The position numbers and the translations under genes were made by a program. 34,869 bases of DNA from Thermus sp. LT1-2-5 (GTDB lineage Bacteria; Deinococcota; Deinococci; Deinococcales; Thermaceae). The notes below the pieces were generated by a model that was not told the origin of the DNA, ran no database searches, and worked only from the letters and a program-made list of their open reading frames with translations. Positions 16,560 through 23,741 of this stretch are shown piece after piece. The stretch is taken from positions 1 to 34,869 of the forward strand of contig NZ_BSRG01000018.1 in NCBI RefSeq assembly GCF_040363165.1, read 5' to 3'. The first letter of the stretch is position 1. The number at the start of each line of letters is the position of its first letter.

Positions 16560-17319
16560 GGCCCTTTTGGTGAAGGTAGGGGGAAGTTTAAGGGGCGCAG
16601 ACGAGCTCCTTTCCGAGCTCGCCGCCTACCCCGGGCCCCTAGTACTGGTCCACGGAGGCGGCCCCGAGATCGGGGCCCTCCTGGCCCGGCTGGGGTACGA
16701 GAGCCGCTTCGTGGGGGGCCTCCGCGTCACCCCCAAGGAGCAGGTGGAGGCGGTGGAGATGGCCCTTTACCTCACGGGTAAACGCCTGGCGGAGGGGCTT
16801 TCCAAAAGGGGCAGGAAGGCCATTGCCCTTTCCGGACGGGACGCCTTGTGCCTTCGGGGCCGGGCCTTGCCGGAGCTGGGCCGAGTGGGGGAGGTGGTGG
16901 GGGTGGAGGTGGGGCTCCTTTTGGACCTCCTGGACAAGGGCTACACCCCCATCCTCGCCCCCATCGCCCTGGACGAGGAGGGCCCCCTAAACGTCAACGC
17001 CGACACCGCCGCTGCGGCGGTGGCCGGCGCCTTGGGCTGGCCCGTCCTTTTCCTCACCGACGTGGAAGGGGTGTACCGCGACCCCAAGGACCCCAGCACC
17101 CGCCTTTCCCGCCTCACCCCGGAGGAGGTGGAGGCCTTAAAAGCCGCAGGCGTCCTCCAAGGGGGGATGATCCCCAAGGTGGAGGCGGCCCTGGCGGCCC
17201 TTCGGGCCGGAGCCCCTTGGGCGGCCATCGCCAAGGGAGGGCCTGGGGTCTTGGCGGGGGTCCGCCTGGGCCAGGTGGGGACCCGCTTCACCCTAGGAGC
17301 CGGAGAAAAGCCCGCATGA
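16552..17319 (+). CDS. argB: Acetylglutamate kinase (amino acid kinase family)
   Basis: VKVGGSL near the N-terminus, LVLVHGGGPEIGALL, LSGRDA, the NVNADTAAAAVAGAL segment and FLTDVEGVYRD are the nucleotide- and substrate-binding motifs of N-acetylglutamate kinase, the second step of arginine synthesis. The 255-residue length is normal. A TTG start at 16552 has GAGGAGG 9 bases upstream and overlaps the preceding gene. The related Thermus lysine enzyme LysZ has different diagnostic segments as I recall them, so ArgB is preferred, with some residual doubt. The end overlaps the convergent DJ-1 gene by 32 bases. Confidence 0.87.
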   Translation: MSEALLVKVGGSLRGADELLSELAAYPGPLVLVHGGGPEIGALLARLGYESRFVGGLRVTPKEQVEAVEMALYLTGKRLAEGLSKRGRKAIALSGRDALCLRGRALPELGRVGEVVGVEVGLLLDLLDKGYTPILAPIALDEEGPLNVNADTAAAAVAGALGWPVLFLTDVEGVYRDPKDPSTRLSRLTPEEVEALKAAGVLQGGMIPKVEAALAALRAGAPWAAIAKGGPGVLAGVRLGQVGTRFTLGAGEKPA

Positions 17320-17785
17320 ACTCGGGGAGGTCCTTCGGACCCTGGGCGGTCACCAGGTTGCCGTCCACCACCACCCCCTCCTCCTGGTAAAGCCCTCCGG
17401 CGTTCACCAGGTCGTCCCGGATAGAGGCAAACCCCGTCACCTTTTTGCCCCGCACCAACCCGGCGCTGATGAGGACCCAGCCCGCATGGCAGATGGCGCC
17501 CAGGGGCTTGCCCGCTTCCGCCACCTGCCGCACCAGGTCCAACACGGCCGGGCTCCGGCGCAGGTAGTCGGGGGCGAACCCGCCGGGGATGAGAAGCCCA
17601 GCCAGCTCCGGGGCCTCCGCCGCCGCCAGCTCCGCCTTCCAGGCAAAGCCCGACTTGGCCCGGTACTCCCGGGCCTCCGGCCCCAGGACCACCGGCAGGT
17701 AGCCCGCCTCCAGTACCCGGTAGTAGGGGTAAAGGAACTCCCGTTCGTCAAAGAGGTCCGCCAGCAGGATTCCGATGCGCCTCAC
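17288..17785 (-). CDS. DJ-1/PfpI-family protein, 165 residues
   Basis: The family nucleophile is Cys99 in AICHAGW, followed by His100; an acidic residue in FDEREF (E14/E16) completes the usual site, and LIPGGF near residue 65 is the conserved turn before it. PfpI-like proteins have been described as proteases, chaperones and deglycases that remove methylglyoxal adducts from proteins and nucleotides. It is the last gene of an overlapping minus-strand operon with NUDIX and MazG genes, which favours a sanitising role. ATG 17785 lies within the end of the NUDIX gene (38-base overlap). Confidence 0.92.
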   Translation of the reverse strand: MRRIGILLADLFDEREFLYPYYRVLEAGYLPVVLGPEAREYRAKSGFAWKAELAAAEAPELAGLLIPGGFAPDYLRRSPAVLDLVRQVAEAGKPLGAICHAGWVLISAGLVRGKKVTGFASIRDDLVNAGGLYQEEGVVVDGNLVTAQGPKDLPEFMRAFLRLLG

Positions 17786-18260
17786 GCCACACCTCCAGGA
17801 ACTCCTTCAGGATATTCCCTGTCACCCCCCAGATATCCACCCCCCGCCAGGGGAAGTGCCACACGGTGCGGCCCAGGCGCAGTTCGCTCCAGGGGGAAAG
17901 GCGTAAAAGCTCCTCCAAGGGGGCGAGGAGGACCTCCGCCACCTCCTCCGGGTTGGGCTCTAGGGCGGGGAGGTCCTCCCGATAGACCACCACGGGCTGC
18001 ACCCAAAACCCCTGGGGGGAAAGGGTGGGGGAGAGGAAGCCTAAAGGCTCCACCCCCTTTAGCCCCACCTCCTCCGCCGCCTCCCGCAGGGCCGCCTCCA
18101 CCACCCCTTCCCCCGGCTCCACCACCCCTCCGGGGAAGCTCACCTGGCCCGCATGGGTGGGGAGGTGGGGGCTACGCCGGGTGAAGAGGAGGTGGCCCCC
18201 CAAAAGGGGCACGGCCACCGCCGCCAGGCGGAAGCCCGCTGGCGGCGCTACCTCCGGCAG
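17748..18260 (-). CDS. NUDIX hydrolase (CoA pyrophosphatase-like), start uncertain
   Basis: The NUDIX box is complete: GGVVEPGEGVVEAALREAAEEVGL matches GX5EX7REUXEEXGU. Before it, HLPTHAGQVSFPGG resembles the CoA/ADP-sugar pyrophosphatase subgroup. The C-terminus TVWHFPWRGVDIWGVTGNIL is also typical. The start is unclear: the homologous-looking region runs back to LKKALPQGLPEVAPPAG, inside mazG, yet no ATG, GTG or TTG lies there in frame. CTG 18260 is given here; GTG 18218 is the first standard codon but would cut into the fold, and upstream open frame continues for over 500 bases. Overlap with mazG and DJ-1 implies coupled translation. Confidence 0.85.
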   Translation of the reverse strand: MPEVAPPAGFRLAAVAVPLLGGHLLFTRRSPHLPTHAGQVSFPGGVVEPGEGVVEAALREAAEEVGLKGVEPLGFLSPTLSPQGFWVQPVVVYREDLPALEPNPEEVAEVLLAPLEELLRLSPWSELRLGRTVWHFPWRGVDIWGVTGNILKEFLEVWREAHRNPAGGPL

Positions 18261-18841
18261 GCCTTGAGGGAGCGCCTTCTTAAGGCGGTCTCGGGGTCCA
18301 GGCCCCGCTTGGCGAAAAGCCCCACCAGGTTCCAAAGCGCCTCCTCGAGGTCCCCTTTTTCCAGGGCCCGTTTGAGCCCTTCCTCGCTTCCGGGGTCTAT
18401 GCCCTTCTTCTGGAGCTCGTAGGCCCGGAGGAGGGTGGGCAGGCGTTGGGGCAGGCCGCAGGGGTCTTCCCGCTTCCCCTCCTGGGCCTTTAGGTCTTCC
18501 CAGCGGGCCTTCACCTCCTCCGGGGTTTTGGCCTCCGCCTCCCCGAACACGTGGGGGTGGCGGCGGATAAGCTTCTCCACGATGGCCCCTTCCACATCGG
18601 CGTAGGAAAACCGCCCCTCCTCCTCGGCGATGACGCTGTGGAAGGCCACCTGCAAGAGGACATCCCCCAGTTCCTCCGCCATCTCCTTGGGGTTGCCCTG
18701 AAGGAGGGCGTCCGCCGCCTCGGAGGCCTCCTCCAGGAGGTAGGGTACCAGGCTCTCGTGGGTCTGAGCCCGGTCCCAAGGGCATCCCCCGGGGCCCCTA
18801 AGGCGGCGCATCACCTCAAGCAGGCGTTCCATGCCCCCCAT
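18248..18841 (-). CDS. mazG: Nucleoside triphosphate pyrophosphohydrolase MazG
   Basis: GPGGCPWDRAQTHESL, LLEEASEAADAL and AEELGDVLLQVAFHS are the substrate and Mg2+ binding motifs (EExxE...ExxD) of MazG, which hydrolyses NTPs to NMP and PPi, removing aberrant nucleotides. VEKLIRRHPHVFG is the conserved end of the first domain. At 197 residues it is shorter than two-domain E. coli MazG but carries part of a second repeat (residues about 130-197). ATG 18841 or 18832 can serve as start. It overlaps the upstream membrane-protein gene by 26 bases and the NUDIX gene at its end. Confidence 0.94.
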   Translation of the reverse strand: MGGMERLLEVMRRLRGPGGCPWDRAQTHESLVPYLLEEASEAADALLQGNPKEMAEELGDVLLQVAFHSVIAEEEGRFSYADVEGAIVEKLIRRHPHVFGEAEAKTPEEVKARWEDLKAQEGKREDPCGLPQRLPTLLRAYELQKKGIDPGSEEGLKRALEKGDLEEALWNLVGLFAKRGLDPETALRRRSLKACRR

Positions 18842-19271
18842 TCTCCCGCAAAAGGAGCCCGCCCACCAGGGAGAGGCCCACCAAGAGGAGGCTTAAGGGG
18901 TCTAAGGGAGCGGGCTCCAAGGCGATTCCCGCCGGGGTGGGCAGGGGAAGCCCGGTGGTGCGGGTGAGGAGGAAAAGGACAACGAGCGCCCCCACCAAAA
19001 AGCGCCCGGCCCGAAGCCAAGAAGGCCCCAGGCGCACCTCCAAAAGGGGCAGGAGGAGAAGGGAAAGGCCATAGCCCAGCTCGAGGGCCAAGAGGACCAT
19101 GAAGAGGAGCCCGTACCAAAAGCCCGGGGTCTGCAGGGCCAAAGCGGGGTCTTGGAGGCGGAAGACCTCCCCGCAAAGCCCGCCTCCCAAGGGGGTATCC
19201 CCCAGGCCCAGGAGCTGGAGGAAGAAGGGGAGGATGAGGAGGAACCCGGCCAAGCGGAGCATGGAGGGCAT
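18816..19271 (-). CDS. Hypothetical four-helix membrane protein, 151 residues
   Basis: Hydrophobic segments near residues 4-20 (LRLAGFLLILPFFLQLLG), 48-75, 90-108 (FLVGALVVLFLLT) and 128-145 (LSLLLVGLSLVGGLLL) give four likely membrane helices. No family motif is seen. It leads the MazG/NUDIX/DJ-1 operon on one side and faces the PCuAC/SCO copper genes across a 51-base gap on the other, so an involvement with respiratory chain assembly or membrane redox is possible but unproven. ATG 19271 has GGGGT nearby; ATG 19262 is an alternative. Confidence 0.75.
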   Translation of the reverse strand: MPSMLRLAGFLLILPFFLQLLGLGDTPLGGGLCGEVFRLQDPALALQTPGFWYGLLFMVLLALELGYGLSLLLLPLLEVRLGPSWLRAGRFLVGALVVLFLLTRTTGLPLPTPAGIALEPAPLDPLSLLLVGLSLVGGLLLRENGGHGTPA

Positions 19272-19322
19272 CTTACCCCGGTGAAGTACATTTGTCCCCC
19301 TCAAAACTCCTATCCTGAGGTC

Positions 19323-19739
19323 ATGCGGCGCGGGATGGCGGCCTTTCTTCCCCGTTTGCCCCAGGCGCAGGAGGTGCGGATGGGAGAGGGCTGGGTCCGT
19401 TACCCGGCCACCCTGGCCGTCACAGCCGCCCACCTTACCCTGGAAAATCAGGGGAGGACCCCCTTGCGCTGGGTGGGGGCGGGGGCGGCGTGGATGGAGC
19501 GGATGGAGCTCCACGGCACCCGCCAACAGGAAAGAGAAGGCAAAAGGGTCATGGGGACGCGGCCCGTGGACCTCGCGGAGGTCCCAGTCAAGGGGAGGCT
19601 CCTCCTGAAGCCTGGGGGGTACTACCCCATGCGCTTCAACCCCAAGCGGACCATGAAGTGGGAGGAAAAGGTGGAATGGGTGCTCAGGTTTCAAGGTGGC
19701 CTTCGGTCTAAGGTAGCGCTACCCGTGGAGGCAAGGTGA
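19323..19739 (+). CDS. PCuAC-like copper chaperone homologue with altered ligand site, 138 residues
   Basis: The order HLTLENQGRTPLRWVGAGA, MERMELH, VMGTRPVDLAEVPVKG and LLKPGGYYPMRFN follows the PCu(A)C (DUF461) domain, which hands Cu(I) to cytochrome oxidase CuA. In the usual H(M)X10MX21HXM site the final part reads GGYHLM; here it is GGYYPM, so that His is replaced by Tyr. No clean signal peptide is visible, also unusual for a periplasmic chaperone. ATG 19323 follows TATCCT by 6 bases. Its stop overlaps the SCO start (GTGA), so the two are cotranslated. Function in copper handling is inferred from family and partner. Confidence 0.8.
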   Translation: MRRGMAAFLPRLPQAQEVRMGEGWVRYPATLAVTAAHLTLENQGRTPLRWVGAGAAWMERMELHGTRQQEREGKRVMGTRPVDLAEVPVKGRLLLKPGGYYPMRFNPKRTMKWEEKVEWVLRFQGGLRSKVALPVEAR

Positions 19740-20317
19740 AGCGGGTTTGGCTTCTTCTCGTTCCGGTGTTTCTGGCAGGGATGGCTTACCTCCTTGTGCC
19801 CAAGGGGCATAGCTTCTACGGCACGAGGCTCATGAGCCCCAAGCCGGTGGACTTCCTTCTGGAGGGCCCGGACGGTCCGGTGCGCCTGAGGGAGCTGGGG
19901 GACAAGGTGGTCCTCCTCTTCTTCGGCTACGTCCACTGCCCCGATGTCTGCCCCACCACCCTTTTGGCCCTGAAGCGGGCTTACGAGAGGCTTTCCCCAG
20001 GGGAGCAGGCGCGGGTGCAGGTGGTCTTCGTCAGCGTGGACCCGGAGCGGGACCCGCCTGAGGTAGCGGACCGCTACGCCAAGGCCTTCCACCCAAGCTT
20101 CCTGGGCCTTTCCGGAAGCGAAGCGGCCATCCGGGAGGTGGCCCAGGCCTTTGGCGTCTACTACCAGAAGACCCAGTACCGGGGGCCGGGGGAGTACCTG
20201 GTGGACCACACCGCCACCACCTTCGTGGTGCGGGGGGGGAAGCTCCTCCTCCTCTTCAGCCCCGAGAAGGTGGAGGCCACGGACAAGGTGGTGGCGGACT
20301 TACGGGCTTTGTTGTAA
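19736..20317 (+). CDS. SCO1/SenC-family copper metallochaperone
   Basis: After an N-terminal membrane anchor (VWLLLVPVFLAGMAYLLV), the thioredoxin-like domain carries Cys68 and Cys72 in HCPDVCPTT and His158 in YLVDHTATTF, the three Cu ligands of SCO proteins that assemble the CuA centre of cytochrome c oxidase on the outer face of the membrane. VVFVSVDPERD is the conserved strand and turn. The 193-residue length is typical. GTG 19736 overlaps the PCuAC-like stop by 3 bases, with GGAGGCAAG just upstream as ribosome binding site. The end overlaps the -10 of the following small gene. Confidence 0.95.
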   Translation: MKRVWLLLVPVFLAGMAYLLVPKGHSFYGTRLMSPKPVDFLLEGPDGPVRLRELGDKVVLLFFGYVHCPDVCPTTLLALKRAYERLSPGEQARVQVVFVSVDPERDPPEVADRYAKAFHPSFLGLSGSEAAIREVAQAFGVYYQKTQYRGPGEYLVDHTATTFVVRGGKLLLLFSPEKVEATDKVVADLRALL

Positions 20318-20320
20318 AAT
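20315..20320 (+). promoter_or_regulatory. -10 element of the coiled-coil gene (leaderless)
   Basis: TAAAAT begins in the stop codon of the SCO gene and ends 6 bases before ATG 20327. No ribosome binding site is present in the 6 bases. A -35 is not evident. Confidence 0.45.
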
Positions 20321-20326
20321 AAGCAA

Positions 20327-20653
20327 ATGGCAGATCTAAAAGAACTCCTGGAAAAAGCGCGGGAAGTGGTCAAGGGGGCGGCGGAGGAAGCGGAAAAGCG
20401 CCTTTGGGAGCTCAAGGAGAAGCTGGACCAGGACAAGGATGGCCGGCCCGACGTGGTAGAGCGGGCCCTCGAGGAGGCCAAAAAGGCCCTGGAAGAGGCC
20501 CAGGCCCGGCTTAAGGAGCTGGACCAGGACCAAGACGGGGTTCCCGACCGCCTGAAGGACCTGGCTGAGACTGCCAAAAAGGCGGCGGAAGCCGCCAAGG
20601 CCAAGGCGGAGGAGGCTGCCCGCCTCCTTCGGGAACGCCTTGGCCGGGGCTAA
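20327..20653 (+). CDS. Small coiled-coil protein with two calcium-binding-like loops, 108 residues
   Basis: The protein is almost all Lys/Glu/Ala/Leu helix. It is broken by two loops 32 residues apart: DQDKDGRPDVVE (34-45) and DQDQDGVPDRLK (66-77). The pattern DxDxDGxPD is that of EF-hand-like and thrombospondin type 3 calcium loops; the first also has Glu at position 12. No signal peptide is present, so it appears cytosolic. It lies between SCO and a convergent ZIP metal transporter, sharing CTAA with the latter's stop. Metal binding is inferred from the motif; no named family is recognised. Confidence 0.85.
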   Translation: MADLKELLEKAREVVKGAAEEAEKRLWELKEKLDQDKDGRPDVVERALEEAKKALEEAQARLKELDQDQDGVPDRLKDLAETAKKAAEAAKAKAEEAARLLRERLGRG

Positions 20654-21444
20654 CCCAAGGCCACGTCCAGGGTCATCATGGTGGCGAAGCCCACCATGAC
20701 CCCGAAGGTGGACACGTCCCCGTTTCCTTCCGCCTGGCTTTCCGGGATCACTTCCTCCACAATGACGAAGACCATGGCTCCCGCCGCTAGGGCCATGAGG
20801 TAGGGAAGAAGGGCCGTCATCTGCCCCACCAAAAGCGCTCCCAGGAGCGCTCCCAGGGGCTCCACGATGGCGGAAAGCTGGCCGTAAAAGAAGGCAAGCC
20901 CCGCGCCCACCCCTGCCCACCGCAAGGGCCAGGCCACCGCCAGGCCCTCAGGCAGGTTATGGAGCCCGATGCCCAAGGCTAAGGCTATGGCCCCCCCCAA
21001 GCTGGCCGCCCCCGTGGGGTCCAGGCCAGCGGCCCCGAAGGCCACCCCCACGGCGAGCCCCTCAGGGAAGTTGTGCAGGGTGATGGCCAGAATGAGGAGG
21101 GTGGTGCGCCGCCAATGGGTGGGGAGGCCTTCCGCCTTGGCCCCGGGGAAGAGGTGCGCATGGGGTAGAAAGCGGTCCAACAGGCGGAAAAGCGCTCCCC
21201 CTAGGAGGAAGCCCGCTACCGCCGGAACCAGGGGATTTAGCCCCTGGGCCTCCGCTATTTCCATCCCGGGCAGGAGGAGGGAGAAGACGCTGGCAGCCAG
21301 CATCACCCCGGCGGCAAACCCCAGCATGCCGTCCAGGAGCTTGCGGCTTGGTTCCCGGGCAAAGAAGACGCTGGCTGCCCCCACTGCGGTGAGGCCCCAG
21401 GCGAAGAGACCACCCAGGAGAGCGTGGAGAAGTGAGGCGTCCAT
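20650..21444 (-). CDS. ZIP-family divalent metal transporter
   Basis: The 264-residue product has about eight membrane helices. HNFPEGLAVGVAFG (helix 4) and HNLPEGLAVAWPL (helix 5) are the paired metal-binding motifs of ZIP transporters, which bring Zn2+, Fe2+ or Mn2+ into the cytoplasm. HAHLFPG in the loop before is a His-bearing segment seen in such proteins. ATG 21444, with AAGGGC before it, is chosen over 21480 because the first membrane helix begins just afterwards. The metal specificity cannot be told. Confidence 0.94.
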   Translation of the reverse strand: MDASLLHALLGGLFAWGLTAVGAASVFFAREPSRKLLDGMLGFAAGVMLAASVFSLLLPGMEIAEAQGLNPLVPAVAGFLLGGALFRLLDRFLPHAHLFPGAKAEGLPTHWRRTTLLILAITLHNFPEGLAVGVAFGAAGLDPTGAASLGGAIALALGIGLHNLPEGLAVAWPLRWAGVGAGLAFFYGQLSAIVEPLGALLGALLVGQMTALLPYLMALAAGAMVFVIVEEVIPESQAEGNGDVSTFGVMVGFATMMTLDVALG

Positions 21445-21509
21445 GCCCTTGATTTTAGGCAAACCTAAACCCCGAGGCAAGCCCGCTTTGGGGTATCCTG
21501 AGATAAGGT

Positions 21510-22574
21510 ATGCTGGATAAGCTTGCGCGCTTAGAAGAAGAGTACCGGGAGCTGGAAGCGCTCCTCGCCGACCCCGAGGTCCTCAAGGACCCCAAGCGCT
21601 ACCAGGCCCTTTCCCGGCGCTACGCAGAGATGGGAGAGATCATCGCCCTCATCCGGGAGTACCGCAAGGTGCTGGAGGACCTCGAGGGCCTGGAACCCCT
21701 TCTGGAGGACCCTGACCTCAAGGAGGAGGCCAAAGCGGAAAAGGAACGGCTTCTCGCCCGGAAGGAAGCGCTAGAAGGGGAGCTGGAGCGCCACCTCTTG
21801 CCCAAGGACCCCATGGACGAGCGGGACGCCATCGTGGAGATCCGGGCCGGCACCGGGGGGGAGGAGGCGGCCCTCTTCGCCCGCGACCTCTTGGAGATGT
21901 ACCTCCGCTTCGCCGAGGAGATGGGGTTTGAGACGGAGATCCTGGACTCCAACCCCACGGACCTGGGCGGCTTTTCCAAGGTGGTCTTCGAGGTGCGGGG
22001 GCCGGGGGCCTATGGCACCTTCAAGTACGAAAGCGGGGTCCATCGGGTGCAGCGGGTCCCGGCCACGGAAACCCAGGGGCGGATCCACACCTCCACCGCC
22101 ACCGTGGCCGTCTTGCCCAAGGCGGAGGAGGCGGACTTCCAGCTCAACATGGACGAGATCCGCATCGACGTGATGCGGGCCTCGGGGCCAGGGGGGCAGG
22201 GGGTGAACACCACGGACTCCGCGGTGCGGGTGGTTCACCTGCCCACGGGGATCATGGTCACCTGCCAGGACTCCCGCAGCCAGATCAAAAACCGGGAGAA
22301 GGCTCTCATGATCCTCCGTAGCCGCCTTCTGGAGATGAAGCGGGCGGAGGAGGCGGAAAAGCTCCGCCAAACCCGTCTGGCCCAGATCGGCACTGGGGAG
22401 CGCTCGGAGAAGATTCGCACCTACAACTTCCCCCAGTCCCGGGTCACGGACCACCGCATCGGCTTCACCACCCACGACCTCGAGGGCGTCCTTTCGGGCC
22501 ACCTCCAGCCCCTCTTGGAGGCCCTCAAGCGGGCCGATCAGGAGCGCCAGCTGGAGGCCATGACGGAAGCGTGA
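21510..22574 (+). CDS. prfA: Peptide chain release factor 1
   Basis: RF1 reads UAA and UAG stops. The PAT anticodon-like tripeptide (residues 184-186, VPATET) distinguishes it from RF2, which has SPF. The GGQ motif (G228-G229-Q230, SGPGGQGVNTTDSAVR) triggers peptide release. The 354-residue length is normal. ATG 21510 is preceded by GAGATAAGG. The downstream NUDIX gene starts on the last base of the prfA stop (TGATG), so the two are cotranslated. Upstream promoter elements are weak. Confidence 0.98.
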   Translation: MLDKLARLEEEYRELEALLADPEVLKDPKRYQALSRRYAEMGEIIALIREYRKVLEDLEGLEPLLEDPDLKEEAKAEKERLLARKEALEGELERHLLPKDPMDERDAIVEIRAGTGGEEAALFARDLLEMYLRFAEEMGFETEILDSNPTDLGGFSKVVFEVRGPGAYGTFKYESGVHRVQRVPATETQGRIHTSTATVAVLPKAEEADFQLNMDEIRIDVMRASGPGGQGVNTTDSAVRVVHLPTGIMVTCQDSRSQIKNREKALMILRSRLLEMKRAEEAEKLRQTRLAQIGTGERSEKIRTYNFPQSRVTDHRIGFTTHDLEGVLSGHLQPLLEALKRADQERQLEAMTEA

Positions 22575-23041
22575 TGCGCCGCGAGATCCTGGTGGTGGCG
22601 GCCATCCTCCTGGACCGCCAAGGGCGGGTCCTCCTGGTGGGGAACGACTGGGGCCGCCGGGGCCAGGTGCGCTACACCCTCCCCGGGGGCACGGTGGAGC
22701 CAGGGGAAACGGTGTTGGAGGCCCTGGCGCGGGAGGTGCGGGAGGAGACGGGCCTTGTCGTCAAGGCGGTGGAACACCTGGCCTACGTGATCCAGGTGGA
22801 GGACCGCCGCAAGAACGAGCGCACCTTAGCCCTGGCCTTCAAGGCCACCTACGAGGGGCTTTTGAACCCCAAGGACCCCGACGGCCACATCGTGGAGGCC
22901 CGCTTCTTTACCCCCGGGGAGGTGGCGGCTCGGCTCGCTGAACAACGCCCCTTGCGGGAACCCCTTCTGGACTACCTTTCGGGGGAGCGGGGCCGCTTTT
23001 ACGCCTATGCGGGCTGGGGCCAGCCGGGGGTAAGGGTTTAG
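22574..23041 (+). CDS. NUDIX hydrolase, 155 residues
   Basis: The NUDIX box GGTVEPGETVLEALAREVREETGL is complete, preceded by RYTLP. The fold starts MRREILVVAAILLDRQGRVLLVG and ends with ARFFTPGEVAARL. Substrate is probably a nucleotide or nucleotide sugar diphosphate, but subgroup markers are not decisive. ATG 22574 overlaps the prfA stop by one base; GTG 22571 is possible. The stop shares TTAG with the convergent zinc-ribbon gene. Confidence 0.93.
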   Translation: MRREILVVAAILLDRQGRVLLVGNDWGRRGQVRYTLPGGTVEPGETVLEALAREVREETGLVVKAVEHLAYVIQVEDRRKNERTLALAFKATYEGLLNPKDPDGHIVEARFFTPGEVAARLAEQRPLREPLLDYLSGERGRFYAYAGWGQPGVRV

Positions 23042-23703
23042 GGGCCGAGTTTCCGCTTCAGGTAGCTTAAAAGCTCTTCCAGGGTGCGCCGCAAGGCCCT
23101 TTGTTCCTCGGCTAGGGCTTCCAGGGGGTCTTTGGGCGCCTCGGCCCCGGCAAAGGTCTTGAAAAGCAGGGTGGCGTTGCCGCACCGGGGGCAGGCCACC
23201 TCCGTCGGGCGCACCGAGGGGGCGTAGAAGACCCGGGCCCCGCACCGAGGACAGAGGAGGTACTTAGCCCCCAGGGCCTCCCCCTTGCGCACCGCCTCGG
23301 CCAGCTCCCGGGCCTCTTCCCGGGGGAAACCCAGGAAGTAGTCCTCCCCCAGCTGGACCAGGCCCAGGGTTTCCTCCGTGCTCTTCAAGTCGCCCCGCTT
23401 CCCCTCGGGCACCTCCCAGGTGAAGCCGTTCCAGCGGAAATGGCGGAGGTGCTTTTTCCCCTCCAGGTCCTCTATTTCCACGATGAGCTGGAGGTTGGGG
23501 TCTTTAGGGTAATAGAAAAGGCGCACCGCCTGGACGCCGGAAAGGCTCTTGGTGCGGGGAAGGGTGTAGCTTAAAGGCCCGTCCCCCCGGGCGGGGTAGC
23601 CCACCAAGCGCTCCAGGTCGTAGATGGTGAGGCCGGGGCGCTCCATGTCCCCGAAAAGGAGGCGCTCCACGTAGCGGAAGGCGGCCTCGAGGCCGGGATC
23701 CAT
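23038..23703 (-). CDS. Hypothetical protein with zinc ribbon, 221 residues
   Basis: Two CPRCG knuckles, C151/C154 and C171/C174, form a zinc ribbon after a beta-rich N-terminal region (VRLFYYPKDPNLQLIVEIEDLE, HFRWNGFTWEVPEG). A Glu/Leu-rich coiled coil closes the protein (LEALAEEQRALRRTLEELLSYL). The arrangement suggests nucleic acid or protein binding, but I recognise no family for the N-terminal domain. ATG 23703 lies 6 bases after TAAAAT (23715-23710), so it is probably leaderless. It is divergent from the old yellow enzyme gene by 38 bases. Confidence 0.8.
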   Translation of the reverse strand: MDPGLEAAFRYVERLLFGDMERPGLTIYDLERLVGYPARGDGPLSYTLPRTKSLSGVQAVRLFYYPKDPNLQLIVEIEDLEGKKHLRHFRWNGFTWEVPEGKRGDLKSTEETLGLVQLGEDYFLGFPREEARELAEAVRKGEALGAKYLLCPRCGARVFYAPSVRPTEVACPRCGNATLLFKTFAGAEAPKDPLEALAEEQRALRRTLEELLSYLKRKLGP

Positions 23704-23709
23704 GACAAG

Positions 23710-23735
23710 ATTTTACCCAAGAGGAAAGCCATAAT
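23710..23735. promoter_or_regulatory. Pair of divergent leaderless -10 elements
   Basis: TAAAAT on the minus strand (23715-23710) precedes ATG 23703 by 6 bases. CATAAT on the plus strand (23730-23735) precedes ATG 23742 by 6 bases. All control of both genes is squeezed into 38 bases, with the -35 of each falling on or beyond the other's -10. Confidence 0.5.
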
Positions 23736-23741
23736 GAATGT

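Noticed and set aside
17748..18785. NUDIX frame read as a 345-residue protein
   Set aside because: The N-terminal half is out-of-frame mazG with Gly/Pro/Arg-rich nonsense; only the part from about 18284 downward looks like NUDIX.
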